Of a stretch of DNA of 64,000 nt, positions 42,901 to 47,015 are shown in pieces. The notes under the pieces are model-generated. The model had not been told where the DNA came from and did no database searches. It worked only from the letters and a program-made list of their open reading frames with translations. Position 1 is the stretch's first letter; each line of letters opens with the position of its first letter. A program made the translations under genes and the position numbers. The stretch comes from Spisula solida (taxonomy: Eukaryota > Mollusca > Bivalvia > Venerida > Mactridae). The stretch lies in assembly GCA_947247005.1 (NCBI GenBank), contig OX365945.1, positions 11,042,501 through 11,106,500 on the forward strand, read 5' to 3'.

Positions 42901-45236
42901 TCTTGATTTTGAGCACAAAATATCTGAAAAGTAATTTTCTTATTAGTTTGGTGATTACATCCATATTATAAAAATGGATATAAAATTCATTGAAATTAAA
43001 AAATATTGACTATTTGATTATGATATCGTTTAATAAGTATTTGAAAAGCTTTTGTAGTTTTAAATAAAAACATACAAATACAAAAGAAATACCCTGTAAT
43101 AACAATAAATTGAAGAAAAAAAATCAATAATATCATAAAATTAAAATCTCATATCTTTATGTTTTATAGTATGCATTTTCTGTCCGACCTAAGGTTGGCA
43201 ATTTGTCTGATCATTCATGTCTGGTGGCACGACCATGATTTATCTGAATGTTCCTTTGTATGACAAATAAATCCTGCAAGTCTCAGAAATAATTACAAAT
43301 TAATATAGTGCTGCATATGCTCGGTACAATTCACCTTTATTAGATGGCAGATCTTTAATTTTCACCGTGGTGTAAAGAATTGCTTCTCTGTATTATGTTA
43401 GATCCCTGATAATTATTGTAGACCATTGACTGTCTTGTGACCAATTGACTCCCTATCAAATGCACATCTTTACAGTTTCTAATAGATCCCTAATTAATTA
43501 GGGGCTAAACGTCTCTCATACATTAGCGTTAGCAGGTATTTAAGCAATTTGACACTCAACCCCGTGTGTAACGATGGGACAAATTATCATATTTTGAAAA
43601 GTTTGACGTTAGAACGACGAACTGCCCTGAAGGTTTTTAAGTTAGCTTTTTACTGCATTTGAATGTGTACGTCAGTCATTGGTTGAATGAAACACGATGC
43701 ATGACATGGTGCAAGGCAGCATGCATTGTCTAAGCATCGTGCTGTGACTCCGGAGGATAACGTTACAAAAATCACTCTGCCCCGTAATTAACTATAATGG
43801 ATTATTAGTGGGTGGGGTAACACAGGATGAGAGATTGTATTTTATGTGTTCTTCAAGCTTGCTCTTGTGAGTTTTATGATCTGAATGGTGTGTTTAATTT
43901 GTTCTCGAAACAATGTGGTTGGTGTCTTGTCTTCGGATCTTTTTTATGTGCGTTGTTGCAGAACATTAATATTTCTTTGACTATTCGAGGATTCACTAAA
44001 GACTATCTGATGTTTCATTGTACTAATATTGGGCATCCGTATCATTGTACTCACAAGCTGTAATATTTTATCAGTACTATTAATGTATTCAAACTGTTTC
44101 TCAGTATTTCATGGAGTCATGTTTCTATGTTAAAATTTAGATAATACTTTTACTTGCTTCAGTGGCAGCACACTGGAGGGCATATAGATGTGCACTCATG
44201 CATGGCCAAGTCCTCCTATCAATAGGGCCATTCATCAAGAGCCATATCTCAAAAACCTTTTCTGAAATAATACTTACCACAAAGTTAAAGTTAACTACTA
44301 TAGTAATAGTGAAATTATGGCCATACTAGTTTCATCCAAATTTCATAATTTCCGATTCTAGACGTTTTTGACCTGGCAGGTTTGGGCAACCATGCCTAAC
44401 AGACACATCTACATGTATATTCTTGCATGCATCAGACAGATATTGCAATAGTGAAATTGAAGTTAAATTATAAATAGAGAATTGATTTTTGTGATGTACA
44501 TCTTTCTGTCTGTCACAAAGTTTGTCCTCCTTTTCCGCTGGTCAAATTTCAATGAAATTTCACATGAATAGTCAGTACCAAGCCTAGTTGTGCAGTTGTC
44601 AGGAATTTTATGTTGGATTAAAATTGCCTGAGTTATGGCCCTTTGTGGGAGACATAATATTTTTTGTGTCAAAAATCCTTAAGTTTTTGTGTCAAAAATC
44701 CTTATGTTTTTGTGTCAAAAATCCTTATGTTTTTGTGTCAAAAATCCTTAAGTTTTTGTGTAAAAAATCCTTATGTTTTTGTGTAAAAAATCCTTATGTT
44801 TTTGTGTAAAAAATCCTTATGTTTTTGTGTAAAAATCCTTATGTTTTTGTGTCAAAAATCCTTATGTTTTTGTGTCAAAAATCCTTATGTTTTTGTGTCA
44901 AAAATCCTTAAGTTTTTGTGTAAAAAATCCTTATGTTTTTGTGTCAAAAAATCCTTAAGTTTTTGTGTCAAAAATCCTTAAGTTTTTGTGTAAAAAATCC
45001 TTATGTTTTTGTGTCAAAAAATCCTTATGTTTTTGTGTAAAAAATCCTTAAGTTTTTGTGTAAAAAATCCTTATGTTTTTGTGTAAAAAATCCTTATGTT
45101 TTTCTGTCAAAAACTTCTAGTTTATTAATTTTTTTCATTTTGTTTGTTTTTCAGGATTGAAGATGAGGAGAGATTAGATCAAAGAATTACGGAGGGCAAG
45201 TTGTTGAACCAAGATAAAAGTTGTTCCATACAGTGA
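762..45236 (+). CDS. EHBP1: EH domain-binding protein 1, C-terminal part (15 spliced exons)
   Basis: EHBP1 is a cytosolic/endosomal adaptor that links Rab8/Rab10-family GTPases to EHD proteins and actin in endocytic recycling; that role is family knowledge. Seen here: exons 762-902, 2266-2723, 3186-3255, 3718-3795, 4241-4396, 5252-5429, 11828-11997, 12601-12700, 13504-13583, 14199-14319, 14892-14951 (cassette), 17172-17271, 25942-26015, 39537-39651 and 45155-45236. They join in phase to 660 residues plus TGA, all with GT/AG borders. Domain order is: end of CH domain (1-47), acidic/Ser-rich linker with NPF motifs, two basic RERAR-type helices (about 258-320), bMERB coiled coil (about 478-640) and CaaX box CSIQ. 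The bMERB stretch with [16 protein letters not shown] and [15 protein letters not shown] matches EHBP1/EHBP1L1 closely, while the CH + bMERB layout without monooxygenase or LIM domains argues against MICAL. The N-terminal C2 domain and most of the CH domain lie upstream. EHBP1L1 is the alternative paralogue name in vertebrates; invertebrates usually have one gene. Confidence 0.93.
926..1126 (+). pseudogene. Two tandem partial copies of the EHBP1 CH exon
   Basis: The last 87 nt of the CH exon (816-902) plus about 25 nt of intron are repeated with a 112-bp period: exon-like parts at 928-1014 and 1040-1126. Each retains the frame [14 protein letters not shown] and an intact GTAGGT donor (1015 and 1127). 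Each has lost the first 54 nt of the exon and its acceptor. The only nearby AG (cag at 915-917) would enter in the wrong frame and hit a stop. Copy 3 has one Tyr-to-Asn change plus silent changes. They look like non-functional relics of unequal exchange. Confidence 0.88.
1200..1465. repeat. Bivalve-type interspersed repeat fragment
   Basis: This block has the shared vocabulary of the window's dispersed repeats: 'acataactttttagcg', 'gaaacttatagcaa', 'caaggttaaggtcactg'. It is non-coding and probably a diverged member of the families seen at 6727, 16215 and 59995. Confidence 0.55.
1470..1990. repeat. Interspersed repeat with three ~152-bp tandem modules
   Basis: It opens with 'ggcccctactgattttc' and an 'accggaggggactatag' header, then 'ccatccgtctgtc'. 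The module beginning near 'aatctggatcctgccataac' recurs at about 1529, 1682 and 1833 (periods 153 and 151), each followed by 'atgaaac.tggta' and 'tttgctatgga'. It is non-coding; the period stays close to 152 bp although the copies have diverged. Confidence 0.75.
2266..2723 (+). CDS. EHBP1: EHBP1 exon: Ser/Lys/acidic linker with NPF motif
   Basis: Residues 48-199 plus two bases of codon 200. It begins [19 protein letters not shown], the conserved stretch after the CH domain, then becomes a disordered Ser-, Lys- and Asp-rich linker with repeated [14 protein letters not shown]. An NPF tripeptide at 2626-2634 sits in an acidic setting ([16 protein letters not shown]). In this family NPF motifs bind the EH domains of EHD1/2. 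The acceptor is tttacag at 2259-2265. The donor is cag|GTAGGT at 2724, as the frame would stop at TAG 2725-2727 without splicing. Confidence 0.92.
2724..3185 (+). other. EHBP1 intron, 462 bp
   Basis: A short AT-rich intron between a GTAGGT donor and a tacag acceptor. No repeat or gene recognised. Confidence 0.7.
3186..3255 (+). CDS. EHBP1: EHBP1 exon: short basic linker
   Basis: Completes codon 200 (Arg) and adds residues 201-223: [20 protein letters not shown] then DNK. The KKKDLDLPG core is charged and probably disordered. The acceptor is tacag at 3181-3185 and the donor aag|GTATGT at 3256. Incoming phase 2 and outgoing phase 0 fit both neighbours. Little is conserved here, so the call rests on splice sites and phase rather than on similarity. 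Confidence 0.82.
3465..3548 (-). repeat. tRNA-derived SINE-like fragment
   Basis: Read on the minus strand, this stretch has an A-box-like 'tggttaagtggttaagg' followed about 30 bp on by a B-box-like 'ggtttgaatcctgg'. The order and spacing resemble a Ser/Leu-type tRNA that has lost its variable arm. Cloverleaf pairing is poor, so it is a SINE head or tRNA relic and not a working tRNA gene. Confidence 0.5.
3718..3795 (+). CDS. EHBP1: EHBP1 exon: phospho-site-like linker
   Basis: Twenty-six codons (residues 224-249), phase 0 to phase 0: [20 protein letters not shown] then ASDTSQ. It has SP and TP dipeptides typical of proline-directed kinase sites; that use is inferred. The acceptor is tatacag at 3711-3717 and the donor cag|GTAAGT at 3796. 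Being a multiple of three with phase 0 at both ends, the exon could be skipped without a frameshift. Confidence 0.82.
4143..4294 (+). repeat. 76-bp tandem duplication across an intron/exon border
   Basis: Unit 1 (4143-4218) and unit 2 (4219-4294) differ at four of 76 positions. Each holds the intron end, a pyrimidine-rich tract, a cag acceptor (4162-4164 and 4238-4240) and the first 54 nt of an EHBP1 exon. Translation from the first acceptor runs [19 protein letters not shown] and then meets TAA. Only unit 2 continues into the exon body. Confidence 0.92.
4241..4396 (+). CDS. EHBP1: EHBP1 exon: first KERAQ helix
   Basis: Fifty-two codons (residues 250-301), phase 0 to phase 0. It starts [20 protein letters not shown], the first of two conserved basic amphipathic helices upstream of the bMERB domain, and ends in an acidic Ser-rich tail. 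The acceptor is ctcttcacag at 4231-4240 and the donor gat|GTAAGT at 4397. A 76-bp duplication places a second, nearly identical acceptor and exon start 76 bp upstream at 4165. Only the downstream acceptor keeps the reading frame open. Confidence 0.92.
4451..4612. mobile_element. MITE of the CAGTGCAACCTCT family (degenerate)
   Basis: A 162-bp non-coding element flanked by TA (4449-4450 and 4613-4614). It starts CAGTGCCACCTCTTCAGAG and ends in GTTTTACTG. Its 'acaacaacctctatcc' interior matches the better-preserved copies at 22039, 24968, 30677 and 60382. TA flanks and CAGT ends suggest a Tc1/mariner-superfamily (pogo-like) parent. Confidence 0.6.
4717..4756. repeat. 40-bp near-perfect palindrome
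   Basis: It is self-complementary about its centre at GATC (4735-4738), with one mismatched pair (4725/4748). The core word is tctcggtgatcaccgaga. It lies in an intron between a MITE and the next exon. No function is evident. Confidence 0.9.
5252..5429 (+). CDS. EHBP1: EHBP1 exon: second RERAR helix
   Basis: Residues 302-360 plus one base. It begins [20 protein letters not shown], matching the family's conserved second basic helix that follows the KERA helix. A Ser/Thr/Gln-rich tail follows. The acceptor is tttctag at 5245-5251 and the donor cag|GTACAC at 5430. It leaves in phase 1, completed by GT of the exon at 11828 to give Gly. The following intron is 6.4 kb. Confidence 0.92.
5508..5612 (+). 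repeat. Three tandem copies of a ~33-bp unit
   Basis: The unit 'cagtctcaatacttgctg' preceded by 'aaacttgagaa' recurs three times with small changes. It lies just downstream of an EHBP1 donor in the 6.4-kb intron. Confidence 0.75.
5690..5815 (+). repeat. Imperfect repeat of 'cattggtcaacattttgc'
   Basis: About four diverged copies of a 30-40-bp word containing 'attggtcaacattttgcaaa' occur in AT-rich intron sequence. No coding potential. Confidence 0.5.
6333..6545. repeat. ~20-bp minisatellite (TGACCTTTGGTGCAACCTTG)
   Basis: About ten imperfect tandem copies of a 20-bp unit, tgacctttggtgcaaccttg. Since 20 is not a multiple of three, several minus-strand frames stay open and read as repeated [14 protein letters not shown] peptide. 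These are artefacts of the repeat. Each unit contains TGACCT, a nuclear-receptor half-site. Confidence 0.88.
6727..6995 (+). repeat. Bivalve interspersed repeat, 'atgccccacatct' family
   Basis: It starts 'ttatgccccacatctatgat' and 'gagggggtatattggtttgc', then 'caataactcaagaatgcttc', then 'ggtcaaaggttaaggtcact'. The same order is found at 16215-16605 and 59995-60350. Non-coding, unclassified. Confidence 0.75.
7479..9014. mobile_element. Non-autonomous pogo-like (Tc1/mariner superfamily) element
   Basis: A 1536-bp block flanked by TA (7477-7478 and 9015-9016). The left end reads CAGTTACACCTCGGTAATAC and the right end, reverse-complemented, CAGTAAAACCTCGTTATCTC. Both ends then carry several 'TCGAGCAAC'-like words. 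CAGT…ACCTCG ends with TA target sites are typical of pogo/Tigger elements. No transposase or CENP-B-like domain can be read inside; a 69-codon frame at 8412-8621 shows no motif. It lies within an EHBP1 intron. Confidence 0.75.
9017..9150 (+). repeat. Low-complexity repeat 'tattttcctactaatct'
   Basis: Five or six loose copies of 'tattttcctactaatctat' lie directly against the right end of the pogo-like element. The open frame here is a hydrophobic by-product of T-rich codons. Confidence 0.65.
9500..9655 (+). mobile_element. MITE, CAGGCCTG family, copy 1
   Basis: A ~155-bp non-coding repeat with AGGCCTGTGG at the left and TGGCCTGG at the right. Its interior 'gaaaatttgagaaagttac' and 'tttttgtctctgg' is shared with copies at 38764, 39297 and 51090. 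AATAAT occurs on both sides and may be a target duplication. Confidence 0.7.
10077..11715. mobile_element. TTAA-type element with GGACGTTTGATA ends
   Basis: The left end, after TTAA (10073-10076), reads GGACGTTTGATAG. The right end is its complement, TATCAAACGTCC, followed by TTTA (11716-11719), a one-base variant of TTAA. The 1.64-kb interior is AT-rich, non-coding, and carries a nested repeat at 10283-10565. TTAA flanks suggest a piggyBac-like target preference; the superfamily is inferred. Confidence 0.5.
10283..10565 (+). repeat. Interspersed repeat with 'atgcccccc' header and (GTCC) run
   Basis: It starts 'tatgcccccctatcgatag' and is followed by a degenerate gtccgtccgt run (10329-10375). 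It closes near 'cagggggcataagcg', which is partly complementary to the header. The 86-codon minus-strand frame over it (a [10 protein letters not shown] peptide) comes from the GTCC run. Confidence 0.75.
11828..11997 (+). CDS. EHBP1: EHBP1 exon: linker with basic KLKK segment
   Basis: Completes codon 361 (Gly) and adds residues 362-417. It is Ser-rich at first, then [20 protein letters not shown], then a Pro-rich acidic end ([10 protein letters not shown]). The acceptor is ctatag at 11822-11827 and the donor aag|GTACTA at 11998, the latter weaker than its neighbours. Phase 1 in and 0 out agree with both flanking exons. No domain is recognised. Confidence 0.85.
11998..12600 (+). other. EHBP1 intron, 603 bp
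   Basis: Intron between a GTACTA donor and a tatttacag acceptor. No repeat or gene recognised. Confidence 0.7.
12601..12700 (+). CDS. EHBP1: EHBP1 exon: linker
   Basis: Residues 418-450 plus one base: [20 protein letters not shown] then [13 protein letters not shown]. No domain is seen. The acceptor is tatttacag ending at 12600 and the donor cag|GTATGT at 12701. Phase 0 in and 1 out fit the neighbours, which is the main support. Confidence 0.83.
13002..13037. promoter_or_regulatory. Two perfect CRE palindromes (TGACGTCA)
   Basis: TGACGTCA occurs at 13002-13009 and 13030-13037, 28 bp start to start. This is the consensus CREB/ATF site. It sits inside a foldback repeat in an EHBP1 intron, so it may be repeat-derived; binding is not shown. 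Confidence 0.4.
13142..13248. repeat. Perfect 29-bp inverted repeat
   Basis: 13142-13170 (beginning gtgctcattacatacgag) is the exact complement of 13220-13248, with a 49-nt loop. Perfect identity points to a young element. Confidence 0.92.
13395..13440 (-). repeat. tRNA T-arm-like B box, possible SINE remnant
   Basis: The minus strand reads 'acgggttcgaatcccact', a good RNA polymerase III B box with T-stem pairing. No convincing A box or acceptor stem surrounds it, so it is a tRNA-derived repeat fragment at most. It lies in the short intron just before the second NPF exon. Confidence 0.35.
13504..13583 (+). CDS. EHBP1: EHBP1 exon: second NPF motif
   Basis: Completes codon 451 (Asp) and adds residues 452-477: [20 protein letters not shown] then ILRQAE. 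The NPF at 13509-13517, followed by acidic residues, is the preferred setting for EHD-type EH domains. The acceptor is cttgcag at 13497-13503 and the donor gag|GTAGGG at 13584. This exon leads directly into the bMERB domain. Confidence 0.9.
13584..14198 (+). other. EHBP1 intron, 615 bp
   Basis: 13784-13890 contains 'taccaagcctagttgtgc' and 'atattgtcagggatttta', a fragment of the repeat family at 34840, 44470 and 46290. The rest is plain AT-rich intron. Confidence 0.6.
14199..14319 (+). CDS. EHBP1: EHBP1 exon: bMERB helix 1
   Basis: Residues 478-517 plus one base. It reads [20 protein letters not shown] and [20 protein letters not shown], the first long helix of the bivalent Mical/EHBP Rab-binding (bMERB) domain; the pattern DT.QYV..E...LE.EQ.QID.RA is a family hallmark. 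The acceptor is ttttag at 14193-14198 and the donor GTAAGC at 14320. It exits in phase 1, so the same G can join either the cassette exon at 14892 or the exon at 17172. Confidence 0.93.
14892..14951 (+). CDS. EHBP1: EHBP1 probable cassette exon in the bMERB helix 1-2 loop
   Basis: Exactly 60 nt, entering and leaving in phase 1, so inclusion or skipping keeps the frame. Included, it adds [19 protein letters not shown] with flanking Gly/Ser between helix 1 (…RRCMEKG) and helix 2 ([14 protein letters not shown]). The acceptor is tttgtag at 14885-14891; the donor aaaa|GTAGGA at 14952 is weaker than most here. Vertebrate EHBP1 has only a short loop at this place, so alternative splicing is inferred, not shown. 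It could also be a false exon: the frame stays open without it. Confidence 0.55.
16210..16610 (+). repeat. Bivalve interspersed repeat with duplicated module and DR1 motifs
   Basis: It begins 'tatgtcccccatctttgatg', then the 'gtcggtcggtcg' run. Two modules follow, each with 'ggtttccgttcaataactc', 'actttgacctag' and 'aggtcaaaggtcaagg'. The modules are about 150 bp apart. AGGTCA half-sites form perfect DR1s at 16385-16397 and 16532-16544. The family also occurs at 6727 and 59995. Confidence 0.82.
16688..16912. mobile_element. Composite TIR element related to the CAGTGCAACCTCT MITEs
   Basis: It starts CAGTGCAACCTCTCCATAAC, then runs into a second TIR-like word, TAAAACCTCGATGATAAGAC. The right side ends in GAGGTTTCACTATA, roughly complementary to the second word. 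It may be two nested elements. Non-coding. Confidence 0.5.
17172..17271 (+). CDS. EHBP1: EHBP1 exon: bMERB helix 2
   Basis: Completes codon 538 and adds residues 539-570 plus two bases. It contains [20 protein letters not shown], the signature of the central bMERB helix; EWF.LVNK.NALIRR is near-invariant in EHBP1, EHBP1L1 and MICALs. The acceptor is ttttcag at 17165-17171 and the donor ct|GTAAGT at 17272. An 8.7-kb intron follows. Confidence 0.95.
22039..22216 (+). mobile_element. MITE, CAGTGCAACCTCT family
   Basis: 178 bp, flanked by TA (22037-22038, 22217-22218). The left end reads CAGTTCAATCTCTCCAGG and the right end, complemented, CAGTACAACCTCTGTAGAGC. The interior 'acaatctctctataacaac' and 'tttgcagctcccaaag' is shared with the copies at 30677 and 60382, and in reverse at 24968. 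Confidence 0.85.
24690..24890. mobile_element. Foldback repeat, copy A (related to 37363-37642)
   Basis: Contains 'cctacattctgaaccaatgg' and, about 130 bp on, 'cttcgctttgcttc' and 'aaatatgttctaactttta'. The same words occur in the same order on the minus strand of 37363-37642. Non-coding. Confidence 0.65.
24968..25143 (-). mobile_element. MITE, CAGTGCAACCTCT family, reversed copy
   Basis: 176 bp with TA flanks (24966-24967, 25144-25145). It starts CAGTGCAACCTCTGTAGAAT and ends GAAGAGGTTATACTG. Internal 'gaagctgcaaatattggctg' and 'gttatagagaggttgttgct' are the complements of words in the copy at 22039, so this copy is inverted. Confidence 0.85.
25235..25925 (+). repeat. 31-bp minisatellite (ATGTACATGTTCATAGAATC…)
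   Basis: About 22 tandem copies of a 31-bp unit, 'tatgtacatgttcatagaat' plus 'cttgtttagag'. The period can be read at 25761, 25792 and 25823. Copies at the left edge are more diverged. The array ends about 16 bp before the acceptor tract of the exon at 25942. Confidence 0.93.
25942..26015 (+). CDS. EHBP1: EHBP1 exon: bMERB helix 2-3 junction
   Basis: Completes Leu 571 and adds residues 572-595 plus one base: [20 protein letters not shown] then MAIE. This is the most conserved stretch of the bMERB core. The acceptor is atttccag at 25934-25941 and the donor gaag|GTAAGT at 26016. A 31-bp minisatellite ends about 20 bp upstream of the acceptor. A 13.5-kb intron follows. Confidence 0.95.
26195..27115. 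mobile_element. Mariner-like non-autonomous element
   Basis: 921 bp, flanked by TA (26193-26194, 27116-27117). The ends are a perfect 25-bp inverted repeat starting CGAGGGGTGTTCGATATGTA. TIRs of the form (TA)CGAGGGGTGT… are typical of mariner-type elements; that is family knowledge. The interior is AT-rich without a DDD/DDE transposase frame. Confidence 0.85.
27572..28578. mobile_element. TTAA-flanked element with AGGGGCATGCCC ends
   Basis: Both ends are flanked by TTAA (27568-27571, 28579-28582). The left end reads AGGGGCATGCCCAGAAACTG; the right end, complemented, is AGGGACATGCCCTGGAACTG; both continue with AGTGTCT. Length 1007 bp, no transposase. Perfect TTAA duplication suggests piggyBac-type mobilisation. 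Confidence 0.82.
28922..29042. repeat. Long imperfect hairpin
   Basis: 'ttgttgattttggtgtaaga' near 28925 pairs with 'tcttctacccaaatcaacaa' ending at 29040. The stem continues inward through 'gacagaaaatt' / 'ttgattttctgtgatc' with a few bulges, leaving almost no loop. It is a compact foldback element or remnant. Confidence 0.75.
29879..29950 (+). repeat. Polypyrimidine microsatellite (TTTTTTCTTCC)
   Basis: A run of about seven 'ttttttcttcc' units with length variation. A purely pyrimidine strand like this can form triplex DNA or a splicing-factor decoy; both are inference. Confidence 0.9.
30677..30860 (+). mobile_element. MITE, CAGTGCAACCTCT family
   Basis: 184 bp with TA flanks (30675-30676, 30861-30862). 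The left end reads CAGTACAAACTACCCAGAGC and the right end 'ctctacagagattgtactg'. The interior 'caacctctctataacaacac' matches the copy at 22039 in the same orientation. Confidence 0.85.
32911..33320 (+). repeat. 40-bp minisatellite with all three frames open
   Basis: About ten copies of a 40-bp unit built from 'ttgtggtcctttctggagca' and 'acatgttcagtgcagtcttg'. Copies differ at only a few positions, mostly a/g. The unit has no stop in any forward frame and 40 is not a multiple of three, so three overlapping long open frames arise (32861-33469, 32895-33317, 32929-33354). They repeat one peptide, FLEQHVQ…[11 protein letters not shown]…, and are not genes. Confidence 0.95.
34840..35075 (+). repeat. 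Interspersed repeat ('taccaagc…gttgtgcatattgtcagg' family)
   Basis: Contains 'ggatttcattgaaacttcac', 'gtgcatattgtcaggaattt' and 'agagttacagcccttgg', then a single 'gagtttttgtgtcaaaaacc'. The same order is found at 44470-44680 and 46290-46470, and partly at 13784. The overlapping short open frames here are non-coding. Confidence 0.7.
37363..37642. mobile_element. Foldback repeat, copy B
   Basis: 'agttagaacatattaagtaa' at the left and 'ttacttaatatgttctaact' about 100 bp later form an inverted repeat around 'agtcagcgaagcaaagcaag'. The segment up to 'ggttcagaatgtaggttata' is the reverse of the copy at 24690-24890. Copy A lacks part of the middle. Confidence 0.7.
38764..38917 (+). mobile_element. 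MITE, CAGGCCTG family, copy 2
   Basis: 154 bp from GGGCCTGTAG to GGACCTG. The interior 'ttggtgaaaatctgagaaat' and 'ttttttgtctctggatacg' matches the copies at 9500, 39297 and 51090. Non-coding. Confidence 0.72.
39297..39449 (-). mobile_element. MITE, CAGGCCTG family, copy 3 (inverted)
   Basis: 153 bp from CAGGGCTGTTTACAGAGACA to CAACAGGCCTG. It is the reverse complement of the copy at 9500 and lies only 90 bp upstream of the bMERB helix 3 exon and about 380 bp from the opposite-facing copy 2. GTTAT flanks both ends. Confidence 0.75.
39537..39651 (+). CDS. EHBP1: EHBP1 exon: bMERB helix 3
   Basis: Completes Asp 596 and adds residues 597-633 plus two bases: [20 protein letters not shown] and [17 protein letters not shown]. 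It is the last long bMERB helix, part of the second Rab-binding surface in characterised family members. The acceptor is ttttcag at 39530-39536 and the donor gc|GTAAGT at 39652. Confidence 0.95.
44470..44672 (+). repeat. Interspersed repeat feeding into the 23-bp minisatellite
   Basis: Contains 'tttctgtctgtcacaaag', 'tttcaatgaaatttcacatg', 'taccaagcctagttgtgc' and 'gagttatggccctttgtggg'. It ends 'tttttgtgtcaaaaatcctt', which is the first unit of the following minisatellite. Confidence 0.78.
44660..45120 (+). repeat. 23-bp minisatellite (AAGTTTTTGTGTCAAAAATCCTT)
   Basis: About 20 tandem copies of a ~23-bp unit, 'gtttttgtgtcaaaaatcct' plus 'ta(a/t)'. Copies alternate between tgtcaaaaa and tgtaaaaaa. 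It stops about 30 bp before the acceptor of the last EHBP1 exon. Open frames over it (44588-44981) are repeat artefacts. Confidence 0.94.
45155..45236 (+). CDS. EHBP1: EHBP1 terminal exon with CaaX box
   Basis: Completes Ala 634 and gives residues 635-660: [20 protein letters not shown] then KSCSIQ and TGA at 45234-45236. The C-terminal Cys-Ser-Ile-Gln is a CaaX box. By the usual X-residue rule, Gln favours farnesyltransferase. Vertebrate EHBP1 proteins also end in a CaaX-type tetrapeptide. The acceptor is tttttcag at 45147-45154, directly after a 23-bp minisatellite. Confidence 0.94.
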
Positions 45237-47010
45237 CGGAATAAAACACATGATCTTCACCTTAAATTGCTGTGGTCTGCATCACCTACAGGCTTTGTAC
45301 AGTCTGCATCACCTACAGGCTTTGTACAGTCTGGTTCACCAAGATGCTTGCAGTTATATCGTCATCAGTTTGCCTGTAACTGAAAAGCTTGCTTGTTGAT
45401 TTTTCCATCATTTCATTGAAGTCATCAAAAAGTTTGTTTTTCTGTGATCCTGTTGTATAGAACACTCTATGCTTGACATATGATGCACTTAACAGCAACA
45501 GAAAGTTGTCTTTCACTATTTAACTTTTTACTTTCTCGTAGTGCTATACAATCTTTGAGTATTTTGCAGCATTGATTAGAGAGGAGAAACGATTATACCA
45601 TTAATTAGATTAGTTGGTCTTAAGAAAGAAAAAAAACATTGTCCCTACAAAATTGTTGATTTGTGTTCTAACTAAATTGCTATCATAATGAAGACTGAGT
45701 TCATATGTTACTTAACACATTAATATACCTGATTGAATAGAGACATTAAGATTATATTGTGCTAGCATGAAATAACGGATGTTCAGTTATGAGTGGGGCA
45801 CCTCTGGTAATTACTGCACTTGGACCATTGCTTACCACAGCGACATTATAACTTCACAGGACATTACCTTACTGCCTACTCATTGTACCCTAGCAACATG
45901 GTCTCTTGTCTCATGAAACTGATGCAAAATCTTGTCTTCTGTAATGACGTTTCTATGGACACCGATGACATGTGGAAGGTATCGGGTAGTTTACAAATCA
46001 AACATTGACAGACACATAAAGTCAGACAATCCCAGTTATCCTGGTACATTTATATAATGGTATGTCTCTCCGAATACTCTTCATCTAGTATTCAAAAGCC
46101 ACAATATTCGGTATTAGGAATCAGTTACACCATTTTGTTCCTTCAATTCTAATTTTGCAATCTTGTACATGTTACTCAATGACTTGTCACAGACTAGAAG
46201 AATTCAGTTTGATTCTGGCAAAGTAAAAATTGTTATTGTTGGCATTGAATACTTACCCAAATTATTTGATATGGTATTATGCCTTCCACATATAGTGGTG
46301 GAAACATATTGATTTTGTGCTGTACATCTGTCTGTCAGTTTCCGATGTCTGTCTGGATGGATGTCAGAAAGTTTGTCCACGCTAGTTCTCCTTAACCATT
46401 GGTCGGATTTCAATAAAACAGTTGTGATCATTGTTAGGCATTTTAAGTTAGATTAGTTATGGCCCCTTGTGTCACACACACTGTGTGTTATGTGTATTAT
46501 ATATGTTCTGTTATTAAGCACACAAGGCATAATATTTATTGTTAATGCTAAATGTTTAGTAAAATCTAGTTTTGCCTGATATATGTACATGTACAATGCT
46601 CTTACTTAAGCTTAATTGTTCAAAACCAACCTGTCTTTATGCTTATAGACTGGTTATAATATAAAAGTATGATGCTTGCTTGAAACTTTCTGTTTGAAAC
46701 AATATTTCTGTTGTTGATGTTGTTAAGCTATTATTGCTTCTTGTTATGGCCCCAGTCTTATATTATACTATGTATTTTATTAATGAAACTATTTTGGTAC
46801 TAATATGTTTCGTATTGTCAATTTCATGGTGTTATACTAAGATAATTTGCCAGTCTTAATTATTTTGCATTTGAGACTGTGTTTGTTGAAAGGTCAGGTT
46901 TGTTTCTGTCGTATTATTGACTATCACTATGTCTGTAGGTTGGTGTCACCATGCACCTCCAGGATGGACAGGTTATGTTCTTCGATAACATTGAATACAG
47001 TCATATCCTC
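45237..47010 (+). other. EHBP1 3' UTR, end not determined
   Basis: The sequence after the stop codon shows no conserved frame. An AATAAA lies at 45240-45245, only four bases after the stop, too close to be the working poly(A) signal for a normal UTR. A tandem 'gtctgcatcacctacaggctttgtaca' unit is present about twice at 45278-45330. A bivalve-type interspersed repeat occupies about 46290-46470. Where the transcript ends cannot be read from sequence alone; further AATAAA words occur downstream, one of them inside the MITE at 47016. Confidence 0.5.
46290..46470 (+). repeat. Interspersed repeat, same family as 34840 and 44470
   Basis: Contains 'attttgtgctgtacatctgt', 'ttctccttaaccattggtcg' and 'gttatggccccttgtg'. 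It lies in the presumed 3' UTR or just downstream. Confidence 0.7.
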
Positions 47011-47015
47011 CAAAC

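Larger units (their letters stand above)
39652..45154 (+). other. EHBP1 intron, 5.5 kb
   Basis: 39700-44460 is AT-rich with no recognised family and no EHBP1-phase exon. The last 700 bp hold a dispersed repeat and the 23-bp minisatellite that reaches the 3' splice site. Confidence 0.6.

Noticed and set aside
44588..44981. Frames reading [17 protein letters not shown] repeatedly
   Set aside because: Translation of the 23-bp minisatellite.
762..45236. Identification as a MICAL or MICAL-like gene
   Set aside because: Shares the bMERB and CH domains, but there is no LIM domain between them, and the linker has the EHBP1-specific NPF and paired RERAR helices.
45240..45245. AATAAA as the EHBP1 poly(A) signal
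   Set aside because: Four bases after the stop codon; cleavage would leave a UTR of only about 20-30 nt.
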